A stretch of 64,000 bases of DNA, from positions 16,382 to 80,381 of the forward strand of contig JAHHIB010000023.1 of assembly GCA_019359075.1 (NCBI GenBank), written 5' to 3'. Shown here piece after piece: positions 1 through 8,204 of the stretch. The number at the start of each line of letters is the position of its first letter. The first letter of the stretch is position 1. Both the position numbers and the translations under genes were made by a program. This DNA comes from Kalymmatonema hyalinum WJT4-NPBG1 (lineage in GTDB: Bacteria; Cyanobacteriota; Cyanobacteriia; Cyanobacteriales; Nostocaceae). The notes beneath the pieces were generated by a model. It did no database searches and was not told where the DNA came from. It saw only the letters and a list, made by a program, of their open reading frames with translations.

Positions 1-26
1 CCATACAGTGTAAAACATAAAAATTA

Positions 27-58
27 CCGGAGCAGTTTCTAAAATTGAACTGCTCCGG
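27..58 (-). terminator. Hairpin, possible minus-strand terminator
   Basis: An 11-bp perfect inverted repeat (CCGGAGCAGTT / AACTGCTCCGG) surrounds a 10-nt loop. Read on the minus strand it is followed by a T-rich run (TAATTTTTA), as in a Rho-independent terminator. The nearest minus-strand gene ends 300 bases away, so it may instead be a dispersed repeat. Confidence 0.45.
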
Positions 59-361
59 AATCGACACGGCTAAATATGGTATTAACACCCTAGAGCTATT
101 ACATCCAATGTGCAACCACACTTCCAACATTAACCGCACAAATGGCTGGAAAGCGGATGTAACAAACGAACATTTCCACAAAACACTTTTGTATCGATTT
201 AGAGATGGGATATTTGAGATTTCGGGCTGGGAAAGGCTCTTAAAAAGCAGAGATTATCCTTAGAAAGCGAGCGCAGGTTGAGCGTTAAATCTCTTGTCTA
301 ATCCATTCATCCTACATAGATTCCCACTCCGAAATCGAAAATCACGCAACAGATGAAATAA
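59..361. other. Spacer without a recognisable gene
   Basis: A 72-codon open frame on the plus strand (45-263) resembles no family I know, has no ribosome binding site and overlaps the hairpin. I see nothing else here. Confidence 0.5.
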
Positions 362-598
362 TTAGTCGTTTTCCCACTCTTCGCGACCAATCAGATCGGC
401 AATGCGATCGCGCAGCAAGAAATCACACTTTTCCAGTTCGCATTCAATGCATACCCACTCTCTAGCCGGGATATATTGGCACAAGGTATAGATTGGCTGC
501 TGTCTGCTCACCAAACCCTTTTGCACCAGTCGGCGTGCTTCATCTTGTATCACGTCTAGAGAGTAGTAACTGATAGAAGGCACCGTATTCACACTCAT
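362..598 (-). CDS. DUF4327-like small cyanobacterial protein
   Basis: A 78-residue soluble protein whose central block (residues about 13-50: YSLDVIQDEARRLV, then QPIYTLCQYIPAREW) matches my memory of DUF4327, a small cyanobacteria-restricted family of unknown function. It has no signal peptide or membrane segment. Three cysteines lie in the second half, two in a CIECELEKC cluster, so metal binding or redox sensitivity is possible but unproven. It is monocistronic on the minus strand; the 335-base spacer upstream holds its promoter. The ATG start agrees with the usual family length. Confidence 0.75.
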   Translation of the reverse strand: MSVNTVPSISYYSLDVIQDEARRLVQKGLVSRQQPIYTLCQYIPAREWVCIECELEKCDFLLRDRIADLIGREEWEND

Positions 599-933
599 GG
601 TTTTTGCTCACAATTTAACACGTAAGTAGTGTTCCCAAAATTTAGCAGGAACGAACATTGCTAGAAATAGAAACTGTCGTTGAAGTTTTGTAGTTTTATA
701 TACGGAACTATTTTCATTTTGACGCTACATATCCTCAAATTATGTGAAGAAATATGAAGAAAATCAACAAATCCTGACATTTGCTTATATTGTATTGCAT
801 ACAAACAAATAGTGGTAGTTGATTATTTTTGCTTATGTGGTTGAGAGACTTATTTGGTATTAGTCTCTGATAAGCACTCACCATTTTAGGCACTGTTTTG
901 TATCTTTTGAGAAGTCTTTACCAAACAGATGAG
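599..933. other. Spacer between DUF4327 and the NagZ-like gene
   Basis: About 335 AT-rich bases upstream of the DUF4327 gene and downstream of the minus-strand glycosidase. It presumably carries the DUF4327 promoter. I see no RNA gene, strong hairpin or open frame. Confidence 0.4.
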
Positions 934-2532
934 TTAGATACCAAACAAGGTACGTAAAGCGCAGTCTTGTGCTGCTGGCATTTGTCCATAGGAAAATATG
1001 CCAGGAATATCCGCCTTAAGCAAGGGTATAAACTGCTGCAAAACATAAGGGCTACCGTACAATACAAAGGCTTGTAAGTCATCAGTCGTTAATAATTTCT
1101 TAAATAAATCTTCTGCTGCTTTGGTCAGTCCTGCACTTGAGCGAAAGGGATTCCCTCGGATAAACATTTGTAGCAAAGTAGGATGATTTTGCTCTAAGTT
1201 GCTAATAGCTTGAGTATGGCAATCAATGATTTGAGTTTCATATCCCATTTGGGCGGGTAGTATCATTGCTGGTGCCAACTTGTTCAAAAAATCACAGAGA
1301 AATAAGTCATCAACCACAATCAGGTTGCGTAGATTTAGTGCAGACTTATAACTAAGTTTTCTTGTGTTTATAAGTTTATCTAATGATAACGCAGAGCCAT
1401 GAATGATTTGACTATGTTGCAAAATCTCAACAGTGGTGTTGAGAGCGTCATTTTGTGCTGTGGACTCGATAAAGTTTGTGGGATTGACTGGCTGATGGGA
1501 TTTGCTTTTTGCTTGCCAAATACGCTCAACAGAGTCTCGAATACGCGATCGCGAAATCCGACCACTTTCAACAGCCGTACATACAGCGTTAATCGTCTCT
1601 TGGGGATCAACAGGCATCAGCAAAATATCCGCACCCGCTTCCACTGCCATCACAGGAGCAACCGAAGCCCCATAGCGGTTGGCAATAGCACCCATCACCA
1701 AGGCATCTGTGGTGATCAAGCCTGAAAATCCTAGTTTTTCGCGCAACTGCCCTGTTAAGATCTTGTGTGACAAGGTTGCTGGTAGTTCTGCATCCCAAGA
1801 AGGGATCAGTAGGTGAGCGGTCATGATTGTATCCACACCCGAGGCGATCGCACAAGCAAAAGGTGGCAATTCCACTTCTGTCAGTCTGTCTGTAGAGTGT
1901 GGGATGATCGGCAAATCTAAATGAGAATCAACAGCTGTGTCCCCGTGTCCAGGAAAATGCTTTGCCGTTGTTAGCACAGGATGAGTTTTTGCACCACGAA
2001 TAAAGGCACAAGCCAACTGACTCACTTCATCTAGCGTTTCGCCAAAAGCGCGAACGTTGATAACAGGGTTATCAGGATTATTGTTCACATCCACCACGGG
2101 AGCTAGTACCCAGTTAATGCCAATCGCTAAGGCTTCTTGTGCAGTGATGGCTCCCATTTTTTCCGCATAATCCAAACCCAACTTTTGGTCTTTGCGGAAA
2201 ATAGCACTCAGTGCCATTGGTGGCGGAAACCAAGTTGCCCCTCCAAAGCGCTGTCCGACGCCCTCTTCGATATCAGCTGCAATCAGTAAAGGAATTTTTG
2301 CCCAATTTTGCAATTGTTGTGTTCTGATAGCTAATTCCCCAGCACTAGCCCCCAGTAAAATCACTCCACCAACACCCAAATCTTGCACCCAGTGTTGGAG
2401 TGTTGCTGCTGGTGGTTCCCAAACAGGATATTGAATTTGGTGGTCAAATAAAAAACCAGAGGCACGAACAACCACCATTTGGGCTACTTGTTCGGCTAGG
2501 GAGAGTTTATCTATATCGGGCAGCATAAGCAA
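934..2532 (-). CDS. nagZ: Glycoside hydrolase family 3, NagZ-like beta-N-acetylhexosaminidase
   Basis: A 532-residue protein with the GH3 TIM-barrel domain (about 1-330). It carries the NagZ signature KHFPGHGDT at 191-199, the following DSH (203 region) that supplies the unusual His acid/base in NagZ, and the nucleophile block TTDALVMGA (Asp about 276). Family knowledge: such enzymes release N-acetylglucosamine from muropeptides in peptidoglycan recycling. Bacterial NagZ is usually about 340 residues; here about 190 more follow, probably the second GH3 domain. No signal peptide is evident, which fits a cytoplasmic enzyme. ATGs at residues 1 and 3 are alternative starts. It lies downstream of rbfA on the same strand, but 315 bases and a possible terminator separate them. 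Confidence 0.85.
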   Translation of the reverse strand: MLMLPDIDKLSLAEQVAQMVVVRASGFLFDHQIQYPVWEPPAATLQHWVQDLGVGGVILLGASAGELAIRTQQLQNWAKIPLLIAADIEEGVGQRFGGATWFPPPMALSAIFRKDQKLGLDYAEKMGAITAQEALAIGINWVLAPVVDVNNNPDNPVINVRAFGETLDEVSQLACAFIRGAKTHPVLTTAKHFPGHGDTAVDSHLDLPIIPHSTDRLTEVELPPFACAIASGVDTIMTAHLLIPSWDAELPATLSHKILTGQLREKLGFSGLITTDALVMGAIANRYGASVAPVMAVEAGADILLMPVDPQETINAVCTAVESGRISRSRIRDSVERIWQAKSKSHQPVNPTNFIESTAQNDALNTTVEILQHSQIIHGSALSLDKLINTRKLSYKSALNLRNLIVVDDLFLCDFLNKLAPAMILPAQMGYETQIIDCHTQAISNLEQNHPTLLQMFIRGNPFRSSAGLTKAAEDLFKKLLTTDDLQAFVLYGSPYVLQQFIPLLKADIPGIFSYGQMPAAQDCALRTLFGI

Positions 2533-2610
2533 TTCAAAATTCCAAGTTTAAAAAAGGAAAACCCCGCACAATAGGCATTACGTACAGCATCTAGTGTTTC
2601 ATCTTATTAA

Positions 2611-2668
2611 TTCTGTAGTGAGGACTTTAGTCCTGAATTTTGAGAGCGCTCAAGCGCTTACTACAGAA
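2611..2668. repeat. Palindromic dispersed repeat with 9-bp terminal inverted repeats
   Basis: TTCTGTAGT at the left and ACTACAGAA at the right are perfect inverted ends. Inside lie two further palindromes, AGGACTTTAGTCCT and AGCGCTCAAGCGCT. A diverged, inverted copy sits at 9589-9640. It looks like a REP/MITE-type element rather than a gene-specific terminator. Confidence 0.65.
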
Positions 2669-2770
2669 TTCATGCGATAGACGACTAAGCATTTTGGAGT
2701 AGACACTAAAGGACGAGTAAATACAAAGAGTATATTTTAACTCCCCTATCCCTAAGCCATGTATTAGGCA

Positions 2771-2802
2771 TATTTAAACAGACGCAACATGGTCGCGTCT
2801 GT
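2771..2802 (-). terminator. Probable terminator of rbfA
   Basis: The perfect 8-bp stem ACAGACGC / GCGTCTGT (2778-2785, 2795-2802) is followed on the minus strand by TTTAAATA. It lies about 45 bases past the rbfA stop codon. Confidence 0.5.
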
Positions 2803-2847
2803 AAAATGCTTGGCTGGCGTACGTTAATTAATTGTTGTTTACGTTAC

Positions 2848-3273
2848 TTAATCTTTTGCAGAAAATTCTTCATCTTGATTGAAGCTGCCCTCATTTTCTT
2901 CTGCCAGATTTTCTGGCTGACGTTTTTGCTCGAGTTGATTTAACAGCGTTAGCACCTTGTTACCACGTTCTATAGAACGGTCTTCAATAAATACCACCTC
3001 TGGCGTGCGACGCAGACGCACTCGTGCACCGAGTTCACTGCGGACGTAAGGAGTCGCCGACTTTAAACCTGCCATTGTTTCTGCCTTGGCTTCGTCTGTC
3101 CCATAGATGCTGACGTAGATTTTTGCGTGTTGCAAATCTCCAGACACATCAACGTCAGTAACGCTTACCATTCCTGTCCCCACACGATCATCCTTGATGC
3201 CATTGAGTAACAGTTGGCTAACTTCCCGTTTTATTAATTCAGCAACGCGGGAAACGCGGCGATCTGTAGCCAT
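2848..3273 (-). CDS. rbfA: 30S ribosome-binding factor A
   Basis: RbfA binds the 30S subunit during late 16S rRNA maturation and cold adaptation. The 141-residue protein begins [19 protein letters not shown], the typical RbfA N-terminus, followed by the KH-like core ([19 protein letters not shown], then [18 protein letters not shown]) and an acidic tail. The start was moved 28 codons inside the longest frame because ATG 3273 has a strong Shine-Dalgarno sequence (GAGGAGG) just upstream and matches the family N-terminus. The ycf33/DUF751 gene lies 87 bases upstream on the same strand, so the two are probably co-transcribed. Confidence 0.93.
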   Translation of the reverse strand: MATDRRVSRVAELIKREVSQLLLNGIKDDRVGTGMVSVTDVDVSGDLQHAKIYVSIYGTDEAKAETMAGLKSATPYVRSELGARVRLRRTPEVVFIEDRSIERGNKVLTLLNQLEQKRQPENLAEENEGSFNQDEEFSAKD

Positions 3274-3360
3274 AAAAATTTGCCTCCTCACAGAGGATTT
3301 ACTACACACTACATAAATACGACTTTGTGAGAGGAGTCTACCTCCCACTACAGTCATAGT

Positions 3361-3567
3361 CTAAATTGTACTCAAGCCAAGCATTGCACGCAGAGTGAGA
3401 CCTATCAAGACCAGAGCACCTGCAAAGAAGCCGAAGACAGCTATTGAGGTGACTGGGCGTTTAAAAAGCGGTGCGAAGGGCGCAAAAGCATTTAACAACA
3501 CGCCTAAGAGGGTTGTAATGAAGTAGCGGAAGTAGCGAAGGATGTTAACCCAAAATCCGTCAAACAT
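3361..3567 (-). CDS. ycf33: Ycf33/DUF751 family small membrane protein
   Basis: A 68-residue protein with two hydrophobic segments (about 9-33 and 40-64). The pattern NILRYFRYFITTLLGV followed by the RPVTSIAVFGFFAGAL block is characteristic of DUF751, the cyanobacterial counterpart of algal plastid Ycf33. Function is unknown; a thylakoid or plasma membrane location is inferred. It precedes rbfA on the same strand, an arrangement I recall from other cyanobacteria. Confidence 0.8.
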   Translation of the reverse strand: MFDGFWVNILRYFRYFITTLLGVLLNAFAPFAPLFKRPVTSIAVFGFFAGALVLIGLTLRAMLGLSTI

Positions 3568-3725
3568 CTAGATTTAGACTACCTTGTTATAGACTATAAG
3601 TTTGTTTTGATGGCTTTGTTTATTTAAATTGTAATATATACATCAGACAATTTCTCATTGAATATAATACAATATATAATTTTATTATGATAATCGTTAA
3701 AACTAATTAATTAAGTTGCGGTTGA

Positions 3726-4580
3726 ATGTTAAGTGAAATTCATATGCATAACTTACCACGTCCATTTTTAAAATGGGCTGGAGGGAAAGCTAGATTAATT
3801 CAGCAATATATTCCCTACTTCCCCACTTATTTTAAAACTTACTATGAGCCATTTCTCGGTGGTGGTTCTGTTTTTTTCTACCTGTATGAGCGTCAACCAG
3901 CCAAAGCTTTTTTGACTGATATTAATGCAGAATTAATTACCACTTATCTATGTGTTAGAGATGATGTTGAAAAATTAATTGACCTGCTTAAAGAACACCA
4001 AGTCCAACATAGTAAAGATTATTATTACAGGATACGAACTACAATCGAGAGTACTGAATTAAAAAAAGCTGCTCGTTTGATATATTTGAACAAGACTTGT
4101 TTTAATGGTCTTTATAGAGAAAACTCTAAAGGTGAATTTAATGTGCCAATGGGCAGATACAAAAAACCTAATATTTGTGATTTATCTAATTTACGTTTAG
4201 CATCAGTTGCTTTGCAATCAGCAGAAATTGAAATAAGAAGCTTTGAAAAAGTGCTAAATCATGCTAGCAATAGTGAAGATTTTGTCTACTTTGATCCACC
4301 TTATTATCCAGTCAGTACCACCAGTAACTTTACATCATATAGTCGTTATGCCTTTAATGAAAATGAGCAATATAGACTAAGGGATGTATTCGTAGAACTT
4401 GCTCAACGTGGTGTAAAAGTGATGCTATCTAATTCAGATACTTCGTTTATTCGCAACCTTTATAAAGATTTTCATATACATACTATATTAGCAAGAAGAG
4501 CAATTAATTCTAATGCAAAAAAACGAGGAAAAATTAACGAATTATTAGTAACTTCTTATTCTATTAAAGATTATTGTTAG
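3726..4580 (+). CDS. Dam-like DNA adenine N6-methyltransferase (D12 class)
   Basis: A 284-residue alpha-class adenine methyltransferase. Motif I-like FLKWAGGKARLI (about 14-25) and YEPFLGGGSVFF (41-52) form the S-adenosylmethionine site, and DPPYYPVS (about 191-198) is the catalytic DPPY. GEFNVPMGRYKKP and the TTSNFTSYSRYAF stretch closely parallel E. coli Dam and the EcoRV/DpnII methylases, so a target such as GATC or GATATC is plausible but cannot be read out. ATG codons at residues 1 and 7 both fit. The gene is AT-rich compared with its neighbours. It converges with, and overlaps by 17 bases, a nuclease-like gene, as in a small type II restriction-modification unit. Confidence 0.88.
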   Translation: MLSEIHMHNLPRPFLKWAGGKARLIQQYIPYFPTYFKTYYEPFLGGGSVFFYLYERQPAKAFLTDINAELITTYLCVRDDVEKLIDLLKEHQVQHSKDYYYRIRTTIESTELKKAARLIYLNKTCFNGLYRENSKGEFNVPMGRYKKPNICDLSNLRLASVALQSAEIEIRSFEKVLNHASNSEDFVYFDPPYYPVSTTSNFTSYSRYAFNENEQYRLRDVFVELAQRGVKVMLSNSDTSFIRNLYKDFHIHTILARRAINSNAKKRGKINELLVTSYSIKDYC

Positions 4581-5052
4581 TCCAGGCAATAAAAGTACTT
4601 AAGTTATGAACAGCTAATAAATTTTGATTTTGAGTTACTTGAGATCTTAACCAAGTAATTGCTTTGGGTTTCATTCCTCCACCGTCAATCAAAACAATAG
4701 TTGCTGCTGGATAGCAATTTTGAATATTCAAGTTAACGTAAGGAAGTTTTTCATCAACAGAGCCACCAGTTTGCTGCCATTTACATTCAATGATTAAACC
4801 AGAAGGAATTGTTGCTGAACCAATGATGTAAAAGTCTACATAAATGTCAGTACCATAAATTCCTGGTCCTATGTAAACCTGCCTTGCGTATCGTTTTGGA
4901 AGGCTGGTGCAGTTTATAAGATATCCCAAACGCTGCTTCTTGAGTACATCACCACCGATCAGCTCATATCCATGCCCTAACAAGGTTCCTTCTACAGTTC
5001 TTTCCAAAACATTGCCAGACTGATTTGCTCTGCCACCTTGAGTCCTAGTCAT
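4564..5052 (-). CDS. PD-(D/E)XK nuclease, probable restriction endonuclease partner
   Basis: A 162-residue protein with a PD-(D/E)XK-like core: an early helix with Glu (SGNVLERTVEG, about 12-22), then YGTDIYVDFYII with the metal-binding Asp, a short turn, and LIIECKWQQ giving the E-x-K pair (about 103-111). The conserved tail block ATIVLIDGGGMKP fits the family. Convergent, overlapping linkage to the Dam-like methyltransferase suggests it is the cognate type II endonuclease. Alternatively it could be a solitary nuclease of the same fold. The family call is motif-based; specificity is unknown. The two 3' ends overlap, so their termination may be coupled. Confidence 0.7.
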   Translation of the reverse strand: MTRTQGGRANQSGNVLERTVEGTLLGHGYELIGGDVLKKQRLGYLINCTSLPKRYARQVYIGPGIYGTDIYVDFYIIGSATIPSGLIIECKWQQTGGSVDEKLPYVNLNIQNCYPAATIVLIDGGGMKPKAITWLRSQVTQNQNLLAVHNLSTFIAWTNNNL

Positions 5053-5478
5053 ATTGAATCCTTCTTACCAATAGCCCCTAGATTCTAGGATTTCATGGAA
5101 GCAGTGGAAAATGGTCAGTTACTTAACATCAATTTTCGATTTAGGACGCTGATATGTAGAAAATTTCCTTAAATAGTACAGGTGTATTTAATACAACTGT
5201 ATTAAAGCATTACGGTTTTTGTTTATGTGGAATACACCAAATTATAGGGGCAATACAGTTCAAATAAGACCAAAACCATTATCAGGATGGCAATGTAGAG
5301 CTCTCGGATGCAACGTCAAGACACGTGTGGAATCTGTGGCGCATTCGTGCCACGCGCTCGTCCCTATCGGGACATGGACACGCTGCTTTGTACCCCGCTT
5401 CGCGGGCGCTTTGCGCTTACGCTATCATCAACAATCCTTAACTAAACCGTATTAAATTAAGTGTATTTCCTCACATTC
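5053..5478. repeat. Intergenic spacer with a GC-rich palindromic island (about 5310-5440)
   Basis: The AT-rich flanks contain several TATTTAATAC-type repeats. The central 130 bases hold nested palindromes (CCCGCTTCGCGGG, TCCCTATCGGGA, GGCGCATTCGTGCC-like) resembling dispersed elements also seen near 16150 and 60060. A 78-codon open frame across it looks spurious. Confidence 0.45.
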
Positions 5479-5575
5479 GGAACACCGCACGAAAACTTAC
5501 CTTTTTTAATCGCTGAAGTCCTGTAAATCAAGGCTTACATTTCTTAAAAAAGGTAAGTAATTTTTGTGCGGTTCC
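5479..5575. repeat. MITE-like inverted repeat element
   Basis: The ends 5479-5509 and 5544-5575 are near-perfect inverted repeats of about 31 bases (GGAACACCGCACGAAAACTT against the complement of AAGTAATTTTTGTGCGGTTCC, then ACCTTTTTTAA/TTAAAAAAGGT). The centre is only about 34 bases and encodes nothing. This is the architecture of a miniature transposable element or of fused insertion-sequence ends; no transposase is present. Confidence 0.6.
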
Positions 5576-5826
5576 TAAGATTCATTTTTTGCTGGAACAA
5601 TTGATCACTCTTTAACCCTGCTACTCCCGGTTGATTGCCCTCATCATCCTCCTCTATCCTCCCCAGGCGGAGGGAAGAGAAGGAAAAAAGTTTTTTAGGG
5701 AGGACAGAAGTAGATTTCTTAGTTGTAAGAAGTAAGAAATAATTTATCTTTAACATTTAAACAAACAGGATAAAGTCTGGAAACTAGATAACATTGCTTT
5801 CTTTATTGATACAAGTTACCAAGACT

Positions 5827-7047
5827 TTAGCCTATCTGAATTTCAGTGTTACTGTTGCGGATTGCCCATGCCATTTCTAACATTTGAGTCCAGCGCTTTT
5901 GGAGTTGCTTAGGAGTGCATTTGATTGTTTTGGCTATTGCTTGATCGCTGTATTTTGCAGTTTTGAGTTGCAAGATTTGCTGCTGCTGTTCAGAAAGTTG
6001 GCTCAAAAATTTTTCCCACTGTTGAGAGGATAAACCCAACTTATGTTCTAAACCTGCGCCCAACCATTGATGTACTAACTGCCAGTGGTGTTGCTTGGCG
6101 AACTTTTCTACATGATATTTAAAACGCTGTTGCAGATAATCGCGCTGGCGGCTAGTTAAACCCAAAATTTGGTCGATTTCTGGTGCTGAGAAATCTTGGA
6201 GTTTTAATGATAGATAGTCTACGCAGTCAGATTGACCTTGAGCTTCTAGATATTTTACTAGTTCTGAAACGACGCGATCGCGCTCGGACTCTTCAGCAGG
6301 ATCGAATTTAGGTTGTGCAACCATTTGAGAGCGAACCTGTTGAACTGCTGAGTTGCGCTGATAAGATTCTGCTTCTTCGCTCTTGGCGGACTCAACAGCG
6401 CTTTCGATATCTACAGTTGTTTCCTGAGGCAAACGACGGGCAAAACCTTGGGCACGCAATATAACTAACTGCTGGTTATTACCGCCAGGTAAATTGATGC
6501 GGCGCTTAGCATACTGCTCTGTAAACCCCATGTATTCTGCGAGCTCCAATTGAGTACGCGGGGTGTAATCCTCAGGTAGTTCGTTTTCCCGCCGGAAAGC
6601 CTTGATAGCTTCCAGATAAAATGCCTGTAGAAAATCTTCAATCAGGTTGTAACGAGCCTCAAACCCTAACTCGGACTTTGATGTCGTAATGTGCCGGTAA
6701 ACCATTGCGCCCAGTTGGCTATGTAATTCTACGCGACCTTTTTTTGAACCCAATTGATAGTAACGCAGGCATTTTTGTAAACGATGCCTTGCCAAAGTCA
6801 CCAGCCAAGACTTAATTTCTCCTGATGTTTGAATACGGGAGCTTTTGTTGCAGATCCGTTCCACTTCTTTAGCTATACGCTTTGCTACAGCTTGCACGCA
6901 CTTAGGTGCTGTTTTTACCTGAAGTTGCATTTCCTTACACAGCAGTTGCACTAGAGCATCAGCATCTACCTGAACTGGCTGTTCAGTTGAAACGTGGCGG
7001 TTTAAAGAGGGTGTAGACGTGGCTAGATTGGCGAGGTTTGCTTTCAT
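5827..7047 (-). CDS. HetZ-family protein (heterocyst differentiation regulator family)
   Basis: The 406-residue protein resembles HetZ along its length: RICNKSSRIQTSGEIKSWLV, RHRLQKCLRYYQLGSKKGRV, the LIEDFLQAFYLEAIKAFRREN block, LELAEYMGFTEQYAKRRINLP and DQILGLTSRQRDYLQQRFKYH, the last resembling a sigma-region-4-type helix-turn-helix. Family knowledge: HetZ acts early in heterocyst development and binds promoters such as hetP's. The usual PatU neighbours are absent, so this may be a HetZ-related paralogue. The start was set at ATG 7047 because the following MKANLANLATSTP matches known HetZ N-termini; the 33-codon extension looks like spacer. A weak AGAAAAG precedes it. Confidence 0.8.
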   Translation of the reverse strand: MKANLANLATSTPSLNRHVSTEQPVQVDADALVQLLCKEMQLQVKTAPKCVQAVAKRIAKEVERICNKSSRIQTSGEIKSWLVTLARHRLQKCLRYYQLGSKKGRVELHSQLGAMVYRHITTSKSELGFEARYNLIEDFLQAFYLEAIKAFRRENELPEDYTPRTQLELAEYMGFTEQYAKRRINLPGGNNQQLVILRAQGFARRLPQETTVDIESAVESAKSEEAESYQRNSAVQQVRSQMVAQPKFDPAEESERDRVVSELVKYLEAQGQSDCVDYLSLKLQDFSAPEIDQILGLTSRQRDYLQQRFKYHVEKFAKQHHWQLVHQWLGAGLEHKLGLSSQQWEKFLSQLSEQQQQILQLKTAKYSDQAIAKTIKCTPKQLQKRWTQMLEMAWAIRNSNTEIQIG

Positions 7048-7423
7048 GACTTTTCTACAAGTGGTATTGCACCGTAACGACAATGCACAAGACAGCACTG
7101 CCAAGGCATACGCCAGTAGGCGAATCTTTTCGATGATTTTCATCAATCAAGAGTCGCCCTCAGCACTGCTCACACATATGACTGTAAAAGATCCGAAAAA
7201 GTTACAGTGCTGGCAGTGTGTCGGTTTTTTCACAAGCCACTAAAAAGTAACTTGCACACGGATATCCACCATGACGCAAAAGTACTCCAAATCCCTGCTG
7301 CTCCTAGATTTATCGCAATTTAAGTCATACCTCCTGCCAATGTAGTAGGTATGACAATCTGAAAACTGGAGCCAGTGGCTTTCTTTTTGCGAAATTGACA
7401 GATGAGCGTGTGTAGTTTAATAT
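7048..7423. other. Spacer upstream of the HetZ-family gene, with an inverted repeat at 7324-7355
   Basis: GTCATACCT and AGGTATGAC (7324-7332, 7347-7355) form a perfect 9-bp stem with a 14-nt loop. It lies between the end of the Sua5-like gene and the hetZ-like gene, both on the minus strand. It lacks a U-run, so it may be a regulatory hairpin or a weak terminator. The rest should hold the hetZ-like promoter. Confidence 0.45.
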
Positions 7424-8086
7424 TTATACCCATGCCGCTGCTTTTTCCCAGCCTAAACCCTGCCGCACAATAATTGGTCTTTCTCCTGTTAAGTCCAAAA
7501 TGGTAGAAACTTCATACTTCGGTTCCTCACCAGTGTCCACAATCACATCTACCAATTTGTCCAAACGGTCAAATAGTTCTACCCGGGATAAGTAAGGTTC
7601 TGCTTCCATCCCATTGGAGTCATCATCTATTTCATCATCCGGTGGTAAATGTGCCGAAGTCGAAATAATCGGATTTGCCAGCGCTGACAATAAAGTTTTG
7701 CACACGGTATGATTTGGTACTCTAATTCCAGTCGTTTTCCGCTTGGGATTTTGCACCAGTCGTGGCACCAACTTGGTAGCAGGTAGCAAAAACGTATACG
7801 GTCCTGGAATGAGGCTTTTCATCATCCGATAAGCTGTATCACTTACATAAGCATAAGTCGTTACATTAGAAAGCGAGGGACATAAAAATGTCAGTGGTTT
7901 ATCATTTGCCAACTGTTTAATTTGCCGCACTCGCTCTACTGCTGATTTAGCATTTAAATCACAACCAATAGCATAAACTGTATCCGTAGGGTAAAGCATC
8001 ACTGCGCCACGTTGCAGTGCTGCTTGTATTTCCTCTATACGCCGGACTTGGGGATTATCAGGATGGACTTGGAAAATTTTTGCCAT
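7424..8086 (-). CDS. Sua5/YciO/YrdC-type threonylcarbamoyladenylate synthase family protein
   Basis: A 220-residue YrdC-domain protein. GAVMLYPTDTVYAIGCDL (about 28-45), KRxxDKP-like QLANDKPLTFLCPSL, SLIPGPYTFLLPATKLVP and IISTSAH are the conserved nucleotide and carbamoyl-binding segments. Family knowledge: Sua5/TsaC makes threonylcarbamoyl-AMP for the t6A37 modification of ANN-decoding tRNAs. The length and the ATKLVPRLVQNPKRKTTGIRVP stretch are closer to the YciO branch, whose exact function is less certain. It is transcribed divergently from larC, with repeat-rich DNA between. Confidence 0.85.
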   Translation of the reverse strand: MAKIFQVHPDNPQVRRIEEIQAALQRGAVMLYPTDTVYAIGCDLNAKSAVERVRQIKQLANDKPLTFLCPSLSNVTTYAYVSDTAYRMMKSLIPGPYTFLLPATKLVPRLVQNPKRKTTGIRVPNHTVCKTLLSALANPIISTSAHLPPDDEIDDDSNGMEAEPYLSRVELFDRLDKLVDVIVDTGEEPKYEVSTILDLTGERPIIVRQGLGWEKAAAWV

Positions 8087-8097
8087 AAAAGTGGGAG

Positions 8098-8200
8098 AGG
8101 AGGTTAGTGGTTAGTGGTACTTTTTGACAACAAACGAATCTACAGACGCTTTCATTCAGCAGGTTTCTACAATTAACAACTAACAACTAACTACTGACTA
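8098..8200. repeat. Short tandem repeats in a divergent promoter region
   Basis: GGTTAGTGGTTAGTGGTA on one side and AACAACTAACAACTAACTAC on the other are 7-bp-phased repeats of the STRR kind known from Nostocales. The two tracts are roughly complementary. They lie between the Sua5-like gene and larC. Confidence 0.5.
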
Positions 8201-8204
8201 AATT

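Noticed and set aside
45..263. 72-codon plus-strand open frame
   Set aside because: No ribosome binding site, overlaps a hairpin, and its translation resembles no protein family.
1399..1725. 108-codon plus-strand frame inside the NagZ-like gene
   Set aside because: Shadow frame of the glycosidase gene.
3274..3357. Longer rbfA start (28 extra codons)
   Set aside because: The internal ATG at 3273 has a strong Shine-Dalgarno sequence and the canonical RbfA N-terminus; the extension is not conserved.
5219..5455. 78-codon plus-strand open frame
   Set aside because: It runs through a GC-rich palindromic repeat island; the peptide is a translation of repeats.
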